Notes: generated by a model not told the origin, from the sequence alone. 59,851 nucleotides of DNA from an uncultured Prevotella sp. (GCA_900315765.1 ONAK01000007.1:1-59851); one strand, 5' to 3'; positions 25,023 to 34,452 are shown, counted from the first letter of the stretch. Made by a program: numbers and translations.

Positions 25023-25793
25023 CTACTTCGCTTTGTCGAGCGACGAACGCTTTGATCGCGAGTAGCTGCGATAGTCATCCAGCTCAATCTCCACCTCGGG
25101 CTCTACCAATTCGCCTGTTCGTGGCAGGTTCCACTTCATATATTTGATGTTCAGTCCGCGCGCTATCCACATGCTCTCGTAGTACGTCTGGATAGCCAAT
25201 ATCTTCTTTGTATCCTCGTCTATACGCTCATCGTGATACAGGTCCTCTGTACAGAACAACACAGGCAGACTGTTCTTCTCCACCATGTATTTGGTGTAAG
25301 TAAACAGGAAGTTCGAGTCTGTCTTCAGGTGTATTGTTCCGCCATCCACCAAGAACTTACGATAGCGGTTCATGAAGAAAGTTGATGTCAGTCGTTTGCG
25401 TGGGTTCTTCATCTGAGGGTCGCTGAAAGTCAGCCATATCTCCTGCACTTCGTCTTCTGCGAAGAAGCGTTCTATTATCTCGATGTTTGTACGCAGAAAC
25501 GCCACGTTCTTCAGTCCCTCTTGTAGAGCCTGTGTAGCGCCAGTCCACATGCGTGCACCCTTAATGTCTACACCAATAAAGTTCATATTGGGGTAGAGCT
25601 TTGCCAACTCCACCGTATATTCGCCCTTTCCGCATCCCAGCTCCAACACTATGGGGTTCTGGTTGTGAAAATACTGCTCATGCCAGTGCCCTTTCATCTC
25701 GAATGGCACATTCTCGATTACTGAAAACGGATACTGGAACACATTCTCATAAGTCTCCATATCCGCAAATTTAGCTAACTTACCTTTTCCCAT
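25023..25793 (-). CDS. trmB: tRNA (guanine-N7-)-methyltransferase
   Basis: TrmB methylates G46 of tRNA. The 256-residue protein has [19 protein letters not shown] (SAM motif I), [13 protein letters not shown], and [18 protein letters not shown], where the family's catalytic Asp-Pro lies, followed by the substrate-binding [10 protein letters not shown]. The ATG at 25793 (MGKGKLAKF) sits downstream of a -7 box TACCTTTG (minus strand, 25810-25817); an upstream in-frame extension to 25925 would pre-date the transcript. This is the last conserved chromosomal gene before the AT-rich island. Confidence 0.93.
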   Translation of the reverse strand: MGKGKLAKFADMETYENVFQYPFSVIENVPFEMKGHWHEQYFHNQNPIVLELGCGKGEYTVELAKLYPNMNFIGVDIKGARMWTGATQALQEGLKNVAFLRTNIEIIERFFAEDEVQEIWLTFSDPQMKNPRKRLTSTFFMNRYRKFLVDGGTIHLKTDSNFLFTYTKYMVEKNSLPVLFCTEDLYHDERIDEDTKKILAIQTYYESMWIARGLNIKYMKWNLPRTGELVEPEVEIELDDYRSYSRSKRSSLDKAK

Positions 25794-25877
25794 AATTAAA
25801 ATTGCGCTGCAAAGGTAGTGCAAATCGAGCGAAATACCAAAAAAAACCGTTTTTTTTTGTATTTCCGAGATGCAGCC

Positions 25878-25982
25878 TAACTTCGAGCGAAAGCTCAGAG
25901 TGCGAATAAGCGAGCAAAAATCCAAATTTATTTGAGATTTTTCGAGCGTGAGTACCTTCGAGCGTCAGCTCAAAGGTACAAC
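25878..25982. repeat. CTTCGAGCG/AGCTCAAAG low-copy repeat segment at the island's left edge
   Basis: CTTCGAGCGAAAGCTCAGAG (from about 25880) and CTTCGAGCGTCAGCTCAAAG (from about 25960) are direct repeats with TTCGAGCGTGAGTACC between. The stretch lies between the trmB and mntA promoters and could mark a recombination edge, but I see no matching copy at the right edge of the island. Confidence 0.4.
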
Positions 25983-26021
25983 TTTTTTGCGAAAATGTTT
26001 GGAATTTATTGAAATAGTGCT

Positions 26022-26029
26022 TATCTTTG
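26022..26029 (+). promoter_or_regulatory. -7 box (TATCTTTG) of the mntA-hepT operon
   Basis: TATCTTTGCAG lies about 24 bases upstream of the ATG at 26053, with TTTG at 25998-26001 at the usual distance. Confidence 0.7.
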
Positions 26030-26052
26030 CAGACGAATAAGAAAATGTAAAT

Positions 26053-26346
26053 ATGTTAGAGCTTCAAGATTGTATCAACAAGTTAGCTGATTTCAAGAGC
26101 GCATTCGCACAGAAATTTGGCATAACAAAACTCGGCATTTTTGGTTCTGTAGCCAGGAAAGAGAATACCGAGAATAGCGATATTGATATCGTGGTCGAAG
26201 TGCAGAAGCCGTCATTGCAGTTGATGTATGAGCTTAAAGAAGCCTTGAAGCAACTATTCAATTGCGAGGTAGATCTGGTAAGATTCCGCGATTCGCTACG
26301 TCCTCTCTTTAAGTCTAACATTGAAAGAGATGCTATCTATGTCTGA
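26053..26346 (+). CDS. MntA-like minimal nucleotidyltransferase (antitoxin of a HepT/MntA pair)
   Basis: MntA-type antitoxins silence their HepT partner by adding AMP to a Tyr. The 97-residue protein shows the nucleotidyltransferase signature GIFGSVARKENTENSDIDIVVE (GSxAR, then SDxDxxV; split here around residues 29-51), with the acidic metal ligands Asp in SDID, and CEVDLVRF, where the third acidic residue lies. It overlaps hepT by eight bases, the standard gene order with antitoxin first. It stands at the left edge of the AT-rich accessory island. Confidence 0.88.
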   Translation: MLELQDCINKLADFKSAFAQKFGITKLGIFGSVARKENTENSDIDIVVEVQKPSLQLMYELKEALKQLFNCEVDLVRFRDSLRPLFKSNIERDAIYV

Positions 26347-26707
26347 TAATCAACTAACCATCCACGACAGACTCGAAGATGTTCTGGAATCCATCAACCT
26401 TATACAAGAATGGAGTGATGGAAGAAATACTGTAAATGATTTTATGTCGTCATCTACAGGAGTTATGGCATTTAATGCCTGTGTTATGAGGCTCCAAGTA
26501 ATAGGCGAGCACATTGGCAAACTCATAAAGAATGATTCAAAGCCATTAGACGGTTATCCCAATATTCCTTGGAATGCAATTTATGGATTGCGAAATATTA
26601 TATCTCATGAATATGCTAACATCGACGAAGATATAATCGTATCCGTTATCAATGACGATCTACAACCATTGAAGGATGCTATAGAGCAATTGATGCAAAA
26701 GTATTAA
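26339..26707 (+). CDS. HepT-like HEPN-domain toxin (DUF86)
   Basis: HEPN/HepT proteins are RNases that stop growth when not neutralised. The 122-residue all-helical protein has the HEPN active motif RNIISHEY (RxxxxHxY, near residue 93-100); the Tyr is the residue that MntA modifies in studied pairs. ATG 26339 is used because it overlaps the mntA stop as ATGTCTGA; the longer start at 26321 overlaps more and is less likely. Together with the preceding gene it makes a complete type VII toxin-antitoxin module, possibly anti-phage or addictive. Confidence 0.87.
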   Translation: MSDNQLTIHDRLEDVLESINLIQEWSDGRNTVNDFMSSSTGVMAFNACVMRLQVIGEHIGKLIKNDSKPLDGYPNIPWNAIYGLRNIISHEYANIDEDIIVSVINDDLQPLKDAIEQLMQKY

Positions 26708-26728
26708 TCAGAGCATAACCCACATACT

Positions 26729-26765
26729 CACCATCATTCCCCGTCACGAATGATGGTGTTTTCTT
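26729..26765 (+). terminator. Rho-independent terminator after hepT
   Basis: Stem CACCATCATTC / GAATGATGGTG with an 8-base loop and following TTTTCTTT. It touches the operator of the next operon. Confidence 0.8.
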
Positions 26766-26834
26766 TCGCAAGCCTTGTGAAATTCACTTTTTTCTTTTAA
26801 ACTCTTTTCTATTTAAGAAAAAGTTGTATCTTTG
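26764..26834 (+). promoter_or_regulatory. Island operator 1 with -7 box, upstream of the first ADP-ribosylglycohydrolase gene
   Basis: TTTCGCAAGCCTTGTGAAA at 26764-26782 is a 19-base near-perfect palindrome (one mismatch). The -7 box TATCTTTG is at 26827-26834, 54 bases from the palindrome centre. Five further sites of this family head other units of the island. Confidence 0.75.
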
Positions 26835-26857
26835 CACTATCGATAACTAAGAGGCGT

Positions 26858-27655
26858 ATGAAGAATTACTTGATTAGCGAAGCTATAGGCGATATTGCAG
26901 GGAGTGCTTACGAAGGTAGAGCACACCGCATCAAGGATTATAATAAGGTGAAGATGTTCAGTACGAGAGCACACTTCACCGATGATACCGTGCTTACCTT
27001 TGCTTGTGCAGAAGCTTTTATCGATAATTTAGATATGACGATGAATCTTTGGAAATGTGCCAACGAGCATCGTCATGCAGGTTTTGGTAGTAAGTTCAAA
27101 CTTTGGATGGCTAGCCATAAACCACAGCCCTATCGCAGTCTTGGCAACGGTTCCGCTATGCGATGTTCATCAGCAGGCTGGCTATCTAAAACTGAAGAAG
27201 AGTGCATTAAGATGGCTACAGCCACCGCTATACCTACCCATAATCATCCAGAAGGTATCAAAGGCGCTGTTGCTACAGCCCTTACTATATTCCACCTGAA
27301 GAATGGTAAGGATAAAGGTTTCGTTCGCGAACATCTTCTGAACGAGTATTATCCCGACTGGGCCAATCAGAGGTATGCGGATTTCCACGATGGATACACC
27401 TTCTACTCCACCTGTGCTGGTACCGTTGGTCCCGCTATGATCTGTTTCTTGGAATCCAAGGATTATGTTGACTGTATAAAACTAGCCATCTCTCTTGGAG
27501 GTGATGCTGATACACTCGCTGCCATTGCAGGCCCTATGGCCTATGCCTGTTACAAGAAAATGCCTGATGCTTTAGTATACCAAGCACTAAAGAAACTCCC
27601 CGATTGGATGGTGGAGGTAAGTGAAAAGTTTGATGATGTAGTGAATTCAGAATAA
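26858..27655 (+). CDS. ADP-ribosylglycohydrolase family protein (DraG-like), copy 1
   Basis: DraG-type hydrolases remove ADP-ribose from modified proteins or nucleic acid using two Mg ions. The 265-residue protein has the metal-binding motifs FTDDTVLT (TDDT at 41-44), GNGSAMR, THNHPEGIKGA and SLGGDADTLAAIAG near residue 213. It is the first gene after island operator 1 and is followed 15 bases later by a TerB-like protein gene. A diverged second copy lies at 50822, near the island's other end. No ADP-ribosyltransferase is recognised in the window, apart from the fragmentary DUF3990 protein at 42146. The substrate is unknown. Confidence 0.9.
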   Translation: MKNYLISEAIGDIAGSAYEGRAHRIKDYNKVKMFSTRAHFTDDTVLTFACAEAFIDNLDMTMNLWKCANEHRHAGFGSKFKLWMASHKPQPYRSLGNGSAMRCSSAGWLSKTEEECIKMATATAIPTHNHPEGIKGAVATALTIFHLKNGKDKGFVREHLLNEYYPDWANQRYADFHDGYTFYSTCAGTVGPAMICFLESKDYVDCIKLAISLGGDADTLAAIAGPMAYACYKKMPDALVYQALKKLPDWMVEVSEKFDDVVNSE

Positions 27656-27670
27656 AAATATAGCAGAGAT

Positions 27671-29014
27671 ATGACCAAAGAGCAAAGAACGGCAATGGCA
27701 CGTATTATCAGCGACATGATTAAAGCTGATAATATCATTGAGGAGAGCGAGATAAAAGACATGAAGGAACTCATGTCAGAATACGCGATTACCCATCAAG
27801 AGATGAGTGATGCACGCAAGATCCGCTTCACTGACGCAGTCAATACGCTGAAGGAACTTCCGATAAAGGAGCGACAGGCCTTTTTTGACCACATATATAG
27901 TATTGCACTTAGCGACAATATCTGTGTACCTCGTGAAGCTCTTTTGCTCATTGCTCTTCAGTATTGTTTAATCGAGACTGATAAGAAAACAGATAATGGC
28001 AATCCATTACAAAAACCTTATCTGATATCATGCCCTACAGGTGAAGCTAGTTTCAATGATCAATATATGGTTTATCTGGAGAGCACCTTCGACGAGGAAC
28101 GTAATGCAGAACTGATGCAGCATTTCAGACTTTTGGTCACCATCACTCGACTATGTGGTTTCAACTTTATCTATATCCCAAAGATGGTTGAAGAGTTCCG
28201 TGGGATGAACAAGCAATATGTAAAGGATGTCATAAGCTATATGGCTCCCAACCTTGAAGAATCCTTTATCCAGCAGGTTTATGACAGATTGTGCGACCTG
28301 ACCACAGTAGATTTCTTCCGCAATGTACTGTATGAGCGTTTGCAGGTAAAGGCACTTCACAATACACCACCTTCATTACTTATTAATATAGGTACGTCCG
28401 TAGTTCCGTATTGCAGTGCAGGAGGCTCTGTCCAATATTACACAGAGTTTCTGTGCATTCCCATTTCTTCAAGCATTCTCACTTTGGTGGACGATATATT
28501 AGGGTTCTATCAGAGCAAGGTGAGCATCCGTCAGTCTATTACAATTAATGATAGTAAAGGGCAGTTCAAATATTTTGGATTCTACAAAGCTTTATTCGAT
28601 TTCCTTGTAGCTCCTCCTCCTATAGCCCCGGATCTCATATTCTTAGGACAGGATATGAAAACTGGAAGATATCAGGTGGCTTTTAAGTTTGATGATAGCA
28701 AAGAGAAAAAGATTTGCCTAACTCCTAGAGAGTATGACGCATATTTCCAAGTTGCTTTGAGATCATACAAAGGACGTACTAAAGGACTGCCAATATCATG
28801 TGACAAGCATATTAAGCCCACTATTGCCCATGTAAAAAGCAAGATAAGCGACGAGATTCCTGATTTAACCTATTCTGACCAGTACAAACCAGAAAGAGAA
28901 GGCAATGTATATGTTCTCCGCTTAGACAAATCAAAAGTGTTTGTCAGAGTGCATACTCATCATTGTGGTTGTGAATACGAGGAAATCCCTATCGTGAAGT
29001 ATGATAAGAAGTGA
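27671..29014 (+). CDS. TerB-like N-terminal domain protein, unknown C-terminal part
   Basis: The 447-residue protein starts with a helical TerB-like domain (MARIISDMIKADNIIEESEIKDM, then ALSDNICVPREALLLIALQYC; acidic residues placed as in TerB metal sites). The middle (residues 140-330) is not recognised. The last 110 residues (CLTPREYDAYFQVALRSYKG ... VYVLRLDKSKVFVRVH) could form a winged-helix-like domain, which is only an impression. TerB-like proteins are known from tellurite-resistance and phage-related stress loci. It is probably co-transcribed with the ADP-ribosylglycohydrolase gene. Confidence 0.6.
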   Translation: MTKEQRTAMARIISDMIKADNIIEESEIKDMKELMSEYAITHQEMSDARKIRFTDAVNTLKELPIKERQAFFDHIYSIALSDNICVPREALLLIALQYCLIETDKKTDNGNPLQKPYLISCPTGEASFNDQYMVYLESTFDEERNAELMQHFRLLVTITRLCGFNFIYIPKMVEEFRGMNKQYVKDVISYMAPNLEESFIQQVYDRLCDLTTVDFFRNVLYERLQVKALHNTPPSLLINIGTSVVPYCSAGGSVQYYTEFLCIPISSSILTLVDDILGFYQSKVSIRQSITINDSKGQFKYFGFYKALFDFLVAPPPIAPDLIFLGQDMKTGRYQVAFKFDDSKEKKICLTPREYDAYFQVALRSYKGRTKGLPISCDKHIKPTIAHVKSKISDEIPDLTYSDQYKPEREGNVYVLRLDKSKVFVRVHTHHCGCEYEEIPIVKYDKK

Positions 29015-29028
29015 ACTCTACACCCTTC

Positions 29029-29121
29029 GGCAACGTTGCAGCGCCAACTGCACTATTTTGCCATCTTTGCATGGCAATGTTGCCATATTAATGTACGATA
29101 CAGATTTAATCCATATCTTTG
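29029..29121 (+). promoter_or_regulatory. Paired GCAAYGTTGC palindromes and -7 box of the Hsp70 operon
   Basis: Site A, GGCAACGTTGCAG, is centred at 29034.5 and site B, ATGGCAATGTTGCCAT (29071-29086), at 29078.5, 44 bases apart. The -7 box TATCTTTG is at 29114-29121, 35.5 bases from the centre of site B. The same arrangement, base for base in spacing, recurs at 35031-35124. No -33 TTTG is present, which suits an activator-dependent promoter. Confidence 0.75.
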
Positions 29122-29148
29122 CAGCAAGAAATAAAAAAATGAAAGCTT

Positions 29149-31557
29149 ATGAATAGTTCGAATATCCTTTCTTTAGATTCAATGATTCCCGAATCTCAAA
29201 ACACTTCAGTGGCAACTTCTGCTACTTATGTTGGCATAGACTTTGGCACTTCAACTACTGTGGTTTCTATCGCTTCGCAAGTTGATGGTGAAAGGAAAAT
29301 CAAGACACTTCCCATAAAGTTGACACAAATACTGGAAGATGGAACTAAATATCAAAGTGAGAAGCTGCCAAGCGTTATTGCATGGTATAATGGCAAACTA
29401 CTCGTAGGTGAAGGGGCTTCTAACCTGAAATATACTTTGACTAAGGGGAAAAACATCTGGTTCTCGTTCAAGATGGAGATAGGAGAAGACCTCGGAGCCA
29501 AATATTACAATAGTGAGGTTGGCGACGTTCCTAACATTAAGATTCGGAACCCAAAGGATTGTGTGAGAGTATTCTTTATGTATCTTAGAATGCTTATCAC
29601 AAAATATTGCAAAGATAACGACTTATCAGAAAACATCAATTATGCTGTGAGCATCCCAGCTTCTTTTGAGGCCAATCAGCGCAAGGAGTTAATGGAAGCT
29701 CTTGAAACCAATGGGATGACTATATCCAAGCAATCTTTGATTGACGAACCTAATGCTGCTTTCATTAGCTATGTTCATGACAGTGAAGATTCAGAAAAGC
29801 CACTTCTCATAAGCCCACATTACAATTCTAAAGTACTTGTCTTTGACTTCGGTGGAGGAACTTGTGATATATCCATATTGGAAATAGGAAAGTCTGCCAC
29901 AGGTTTGTATTCCAAAAATATTGCCATTTCGAAATTTACCAAGCTTGGCGGTGATGATGTAGACCGTTACATTACATATAAGTACATTATGCCGCGTTTC
30001 TTCCAATATAACGATGTAAAAGAAAGTGACTTTAGAACGAAGGAAAAACAATATATTGCCACGCAACTATACAAAGTATCTGAAAGACTGAAAATATTGA
30101 TGTGTCGGCGAATCGCCAATCAGATGTATCAGTTGGAAATACCTGCACATTACAAGAACAGTTCAGACAAGGAAACTATTTCCGTTCCCGTTTCAGTTGA
30201 CACGATGAAAGGAACTCTGAGGCAAGAAAGCTTTTTCCTCACAGCAAAAGAATTGTCAGATGCCATGCAGGTGTTTATGAACAAATCGCGCATTGCTACA
30301 CAAATCAAGGGACAGGAGGATTACAATAATATCTATATGCCCATCAATAGTGCGATACAGAAAGCAAATGTGAAGAGAGAAGAGATAGACTATGTACTTC
30401 TGATTGGTGGCAGCGCTCAAAATCCATTTATACAAGAGGCATTGAAAAAGGAGTTTGAGGATTCACAGATTCTTGTTCCACAGGATTTACAAACCCATGT
30501 TTCAAAAGGAGCTGCTATTCATTCGCTTCTAATGAACGGGATGAATAAATGCATCATTCAACCTATAACGAGCGAGCCTATTCTTGTTATTACAAAGGAT
30601 ATTCACCCCAGAGTCGTAATGCCAGCAGGTACTGTAATTCCTAGTAATGCAGAAGTCATAGATGACCTTGTGACTTCACGCGACCGTCAAGACGTGATAG
30701 AACTTCCAATTTGCGTAGGGAATACCAACAAGATGCTGTTCAATTTGCGGATAGAATTGCAAGGTGGCGTTCCTGTAAATACCCCTGTTCAGCTTGCAAT
30801 TGAGATTAATGCCGATAAACTTTTGTTGGCACAAGCAAGTTGCATGGGCATACAGTGTATGGTTGAGCCTCAGAATCCCTTTGCGAATAAAGAGTTGACA
30901 ACAGAAGAAAGGATAGTTCTTGTAGCTGAAAGACAAGCGAACTTAGAAGCAGAGCAGAATCATGGAACACCGACAAAGAACGGATTGCGGAAACTTCGTG
31001 AAGCCTATATTAAAGCAGGCAATTCATTCCGAGCCGCAGAAACTTTGGAACTTCAGACTGAACTGTATCCAAGTCCGGACAATTACAATGAAATAGGCGT
31101 GTTGTATTCAAATGCTGGTGTAGAAGACAAGGCTATTGAATATTATGAGAGGGCATATCAAAATAATCCTAATAGTGCTGCTATCAATTTCAACCTTGGC
31201 CATTCATTGATGCATAAAGACCCCCAAAGAGCAAGGCAACTGATTAACAAGGCATACGAAAAGAATCCGACCGATGGAGCCACAATGATAACGCTTGCGA
31301 GAATGGAACGTCAAGCTGGTAATAGAGAAAGATCCAAGGAATTAGAAGAACAAGCATACGATATGCTATTAAGGAAATGGAAAGCTGAAACATTGGCTTC
31401 GCATGAATATAGCTGGCTCTCGTCTTTGGCTTCAGATTTGGGGCATCTAGATATTGCCCGTCAAGTTCGCCAATCACAACCGGGTCTAGAAACTGAAAAA
31501 TATTATGATGACGAGAACTTAACACGTACTCGCTCAAACGCTTTAGATAAATTATAA
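29149..31557 (+). CDS. Hsp70/DnaK-like ATPase with C-terminal TPR repeats
   Basis: The 802-residue protein has a full actin-like Hsp70 ATPase domain: YVGIDFGTSTTVVSI (residues 27-41), DEPNAAFISY, FDFGGGTCDISILEI near 232 and VLLIGGSAQNPFIQEAL near 418. A shortened substrate-binding-like region follows, then TPR repeats from about residue 625 to 735 (NYNEIGVLYSNAGVEDKAIEYYERA; INFNLGHSLM). It is not the housekeeping DnaK, which lacks TPRs. Such Hsp70 relatives can act as client-specific chaperones. It heads a tight operon with a UvrD-like helicase (12 bases on), so it may remodel that machine or sense damaged or foreign protein. A six-codon ORF (ATG at 29139) overlaps the start region. Confidence 0.85.
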   Translation: MNSSNILSLDSMIPESQNTSVATSATYVGIDFGTSTTVVSIASQVDGERKIKTLPIKLTQILEDGTKYQSEKLPSVIAWYNGKLLVGEGASNLKYTLTKGKNIWFSFKMEIGEDLGAKYYNSEVGDVPNIKIRNPKDCVRVFFMYLRMLITKYCKDNDLSENINYAVSIPASFEANQRKELMEALETNGMTISKQSLIDEPNAAFISYVHDSEDSEKPLLISPHYNSKVLVFDFGGGTCDISILEIGKSATGLYSKNIAISKFTKLGGDDVDRYITYKYIMPRFFQYNDVKESDFRTKEKQYIATQLYKVSERLKILMCRRIANQMYQLEIPAHYKNSSDKETISVPVSVDTMKGTLRQESFFLTAKELSDAMQVFMNKSRIATQIKGQEDYNNIYMPINSAIQKANVKREEIDYVLLIGGSAQNPFIQEALKKEFEDSQILVPQDLQTHVSKGAAIHSLLMNGMNKCIIQPITSEPILVITKDIHPRVVMPAGTVIPSNAEVIDDLVTSRDRQDVIELPICVGNTNKMLFNLRIELQGGVPVNTPVQLAIEINADKLLLAQASCMGIQCMVEPQNPFANKELTTEERIVLVAERQANLEAEQNHGTPTKNGLRKLREAYIKAGNSFRAAETLELQTELYPSPDNYNEIGVLYSNAGVEDKAIEYYERAYQNNPNSAAINFNLGHSLMHKDPQRARQLINKAYEKNPTDGATMITLARMERQAGNRERSKELEEQAYDMLLRKWKAETLASHEYSWLSSLASDLGHLDIARQVRQSQPGLETEKYYDDENLTRTRSNALDKL

Positions 31558-31569
31558 ATTGAGAATTAT

Positions 31570-32739
31570 ATGAGTTGGATTATTCCTGAAAACAAGTTGG
31601 ATGCACAACAACGCGATTTTATCGATAACGTAGATATTACTCGCAAAAATGTGTGGATTAAGGGCTTTCCTGGGTCTGGAAAGTCGGTACTCCTTGCTCA
31701 TACTATCAGAAAAATCAAAGTAAAAGATAGCAGGGCAAGTGTCTTGGTTGTTGTTTTCACTCACTCGCTTATAAAGATGTTTGAAGCAGCATTTGCAGAA
31801 ATGGGCTATCGTGTAGAAGTCGTGACCTTCTATGACTTTATGAAATCATCAAGAAGTTATGACTATATTCTTAGCGATGAAGTTCAGGACTTGACACCAA
31901 GCGTATTGCGAGCAATGAATAATAGAGCAAAGCATGTCGTTGTCGCTGGTGATTCAAACCAATCAATATACGATATAGACCCACGCTTTAGGGAAGAAAC
32001 TGTCAGCCCAAGTCAAATTAATTCTTTGCTGTCATCAAGAGATTTTGAACTCGGAATTATACATCGTCTCTCAAGTTCTATTATAAATGCGGTTCAAAAG
32101 TTTCTTCCTCGATTGAATATTTTTAGCGCAAAACGTGATTTGTCAAAGCAAACAACCCAAGTGCGTCTCTGCGAAGCTCACAATAATGAAGAGGAAGTGA
32201 AGTATATCATGCGCGAAGCAAAGAAGGCTGTTAATGTAGGTCAGACTGCTGGTGTCCTGATACCAACACAAGACCTAATTCTTTCCTTCATTCAGACGGT
32301 AATTCGTTTGGAAGGGAAACAGCCTTGGAATGTTCAAACAAATAATTGGGGCAGGACAGATTATTCTGCACTTAATCGCTACCTAGCAACGAATGGTATT
32401 CCCTTGCAATACGTTGGTAACGGCTATGGACAGTTCTCAGACAATTCAAATAAAGTCTGTGTTATGACATATCATAGTTCTAAAGGACTTGATTTTGACA
32501 ACGTTTTCCTACCATACCTGAATAATAGTTTATTTATTGTATCTGATGAAACACTAAGCAAGACTTTGTTCATGGTCGCTATGACACGGAGCAGAAACAA
32601 CTTGTACTTAACGTATAGTGGCTACAAGCATGCTTATCTTAATAACTTTGCGGCAGACTGTAACAAAATAGACATACATGATGCCCTAAATGTTCAACAA
32701 CAGAAATTTGATGGAGGCAGCGTTTTTGCTGGTTTTTAA
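31570..32739 (+). CDS. Compact UvrD/Rep-like SF1 helicase or ATPase
   Basis: The 389-residue protein retains the SF1 motif set in a small frame: Walker A GFPGSGKS (32-39), DEVQD (103-107), VAGDSNQSIYD (125-135), TYHSSKGLDF near 300 and VAMTRSRNNLYL near 336. UvrD itself is about 700 residues, so domains 1B and 2B are largely missing; translocation or signalling is as likely as unwinding. It lies 12 bases after the Hsp70-like gene and three bases before the next gene, with all stops and starts tightly packed, so it should be made together with them. Partners suggest nucleic-acid surveillance; this is inference. Confidence 0.85.
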   Translation: MSWIIPENKLDAQQRDFIDNVDITRKNVWIKGFPGSGKSVLLAHTIRKIKVKDSRASVLVVVFTHSLIKMFEAAFAEMGYRVEVVTFYDFMKSSRSYDYILSDEVQDLTPSVLRAMNNRAKHVVVAGDSNQSIYDIDPRFREETVSPSQINSLLSSRDFELGIIHRLSSSIINAVQKFLPRLNIFSAKRDLSKQTTQVRLCEAHNNEEEVKYIMREAKKAVNVGQTAGVLIPTQDLILSFIQTVIRLEGKQPWNVQTNNWGRTDYSALNRYLATNGIPLQYVGNGYGQFSDNSNKVCVMTYHSSKGLDFDNVFLPYLNNSLFIVSDETLSKTLFMVAMTRSRNNLYLTYSGYKHAYLNNFAADCNKIDIHDALNVQQQKFDGGSVFAGF

Positions 32740-32742
32740 TTT

Positions 32743-34074
32743 ATGGCAAACTATTTAGCATTAATACGAAAGGCCGACTTTGTAGACCTTTATAAGTATG
32801 GAAGCATTCATATCAATAAAGATATGACGAGGCAATTCTCTTGTAAGGTGGAAGAATTGCCAAACAGAAAACCGATTTTTGATGACCTGTCATATTTTGC
32901 TAACGCATTTGACAGTACTTTCACTTACTTGTTTATTCATTACGAAAACAATTTTGGTAGAGTGAATGACATAAACATTGCTGACGTGCGTGGTCTCTAT
33001 CCGTTAGACAATGAAGCGAAGACGGAATTGTCATTATCGCTCGACCCTCGAATAAAAATAAATAAGCCTCTTTGGCCAGATGCTGTATTTAATCTGCAAA
33101 AGAGACAGACCATTCAAGATTGTAAGAACGGTGCTTCGAACATTTGGAAGATATACAATCTTTCTGATTCTATTGAAGAAATGATAAACGTCATCAACGA
33201 TAGTGTTATTGGAGAGGTTGTAAATGAATTGTATGAGAACCGACGGCCAAATGGAGATCTTCCAATATGGGTATATATTATGAGGTATGAGCGTCATGCC
33301 TTTTACCCAGACAATACGATAGGTGCATTTATGGATACAGTTAATGCAATATTTAATTTCAGCCAAAAACGAGAAGTTGACTCGGCAGAAATAGAATCAA
33401 CTCTAATAATGCAATTCTTCCAGCACTGCAACGATTATAATGCAAATATGTCTTTTAATGAAGTCATACAAAGATTGTATGCTCAGGATGATTCGAGAAT
33501 AACAAACTTTATTAATTTGACAAGAAGCATCGTTTCGGATTTCGATTTGATAAAGGTTGCCACATTATTCTTTATTTATAGGAATCGCTACAAGGAGGAA
33601 TTCAAGTACGAAAATGGTTGGAATCAAAGCAAAACTATCGGAAAGGAGTTTTCCATAGCCTGCTATATGCTTGGATGCATCTTGGGACATGAACATACAT
33701 ACGATTGCTTGTATGAACATTTGCCGTTGGCTATTTTTAAAGTGAAAGAAACAAAAGCTATTGTTGAGGAGCCTGTTGTCGAAGAACCAATTAAGGAGCA
33801 AGAATCTACTAATGAGGAATCTTCTAATCAAAGTGATGTCATTGATTCAAACTATGAAACCAAAGCTATTCCTAATAAACAAGTAGGTGACAATAATGAA
33901 CAAAAAATTAATGTGAAAGTGTTGCCCAAATTCCCCTGCAAGATGGGGAAACCGAAAAAAGGAGGAGGTTTCTCTAAATCCCCCAAACCCAAAATGGTTA
34001 ATAACATGAATAAGTATTTAGAATTAGAAAGTCAAGGTTGGAAAGAAATTAAAGAAGAAAATAAATTATGGTAG
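32743..34074 (+). CDS. Unknown protein of the Hsp70-helicase operon with basic linker tail
   Basis: I do not recognise this 443-residue protein. The first 340 residues look folded and mostly helical (NFVINDSVIGEV-like segments, FSIACYMLGCILGHEHTYDC near residue 310). Then follows an acidic, low-complexity stretch (EEPVVEEPIKEQES), and a Lys/Gly/Pro-rich segment (KMGKPKKGGGFSKSPKPK, about residues 404-421) that could bind nucleic acid, and a short helical end. Its gene overlaps the TerB-like gene by seven bases. No membrane segments or catalytic motifs are apparent. Confidence 0.6.
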   Translation: MANYLALIRKADFVDLYKYGSIHINKDMTRQFSCKVEELPNRKPIFDDLSYFANAFDSTFTYLFIHYENNFGRVNDINIADVRGLYPLDNEAKTELSLSLDPRIKINKPLWPDAVFNLQKRQTIQDCKNGASNIWKIYNLSDSIEEMINVINDSVIGEVVNELYENRRPNGDLPIWVYIMRYERHAFYPDNTIGAFMDTVNAIFNFSQKREVDSAEIESTLIMQFFQHCNDYNANMSFNEVIQRLYAQDDSRITNFINLTRSIVSDFDLIKVATLFFIYRNRYKEEFKYENGWNQSKTIGKEFSIACYMLGCILGHEHTYDCLYEHLPLAIFKVKETKAIVEEPVVEEPIKEQESTNEESSNQSDVIDSNYETKAIPNKQVGDNNEQKINVKVLPKFPCKMGKPKKGGGFSKSPKPKMVNNMNKYLELESQGWKEIKEENKLW

Positions 34075-34442
34075 AATATACATATCAACAGAGAATTGCC
34101 ATTATGCGCATCTTATTAGATATTATCCATGCAGATGGTATCATTGATGCAAGAGAAACTTTTTTCTTTGAAAAGCTGAAGGATGAGTTTGGGCTTGCTG
34201 AGGAGGATCATGAAGTCGTAAAAAACAAGAATTCACTTCTTGCCCTCACACAGATAAAATTACTTGATGATGAGCAGAAAGAACATTTTGCAGAATTGAT
34301 GGCTCAAATGATTATCGTTGATGAAGACATAAATGTGAATGAAATGGCAATTTATGAATTAGTATGCAAAACCTGTGGTATTGAAGCTAAATTCGAGGAT
34401 GTTGTAAATTCAGAGCAAATTGAAAACAGTACAAGATCATAA
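34068..34442 (+). CDS. Stand-alone TerB-like protein (copy 2)
   Basis: The 124-residue helical protein reads AIMRILLDIIHADGIIDARETFFFEKLKDEFGL and later MIIVDEDINVNEMAIYELVCKTCG. This is the TerB pattern of two related four-helix halves, each with an Asp-rich loop (HADGIID and VDEDINVN). TerB binds metal and associates with other Ter proteins; here the likely partner is the Hsp70-helicase operon, to which it is coupled by a seven-base overlap. Similar proteins lie at 27671 and 47192. Confidence 0.75.
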   Translation: MVEYTYQQRIAIMRILLDIIHADGIIDARETFFFEKLKDEFGLAEEDHEVVKNKNSLLALTQIKLLDDEQKEHFAELMAQMIIVDEDINVNEMAIYELVCKTCGIEAKFEDVVNSEQIENSTRS

Positions 34443-34452
34443 AATAAGAATA

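Noticed and set aside
25878-26029. Attachment site of an integrated element at the island's left edge
   Set aside because: No integrase, no tRNA gene and no matching direct repeat at the right edge near 54100 were seen.
27617-34420. Shared KF[DE]DVVNSE ending of the first ADP-ribosylglycohydrolase and the TerB-like protein at 34068 as a common tag
   Set aside because: Only nine residues, at the very end in one protein and followed by a tail in the other, with no similarity around them; chance or a very small gene conversion cannot be told apart.
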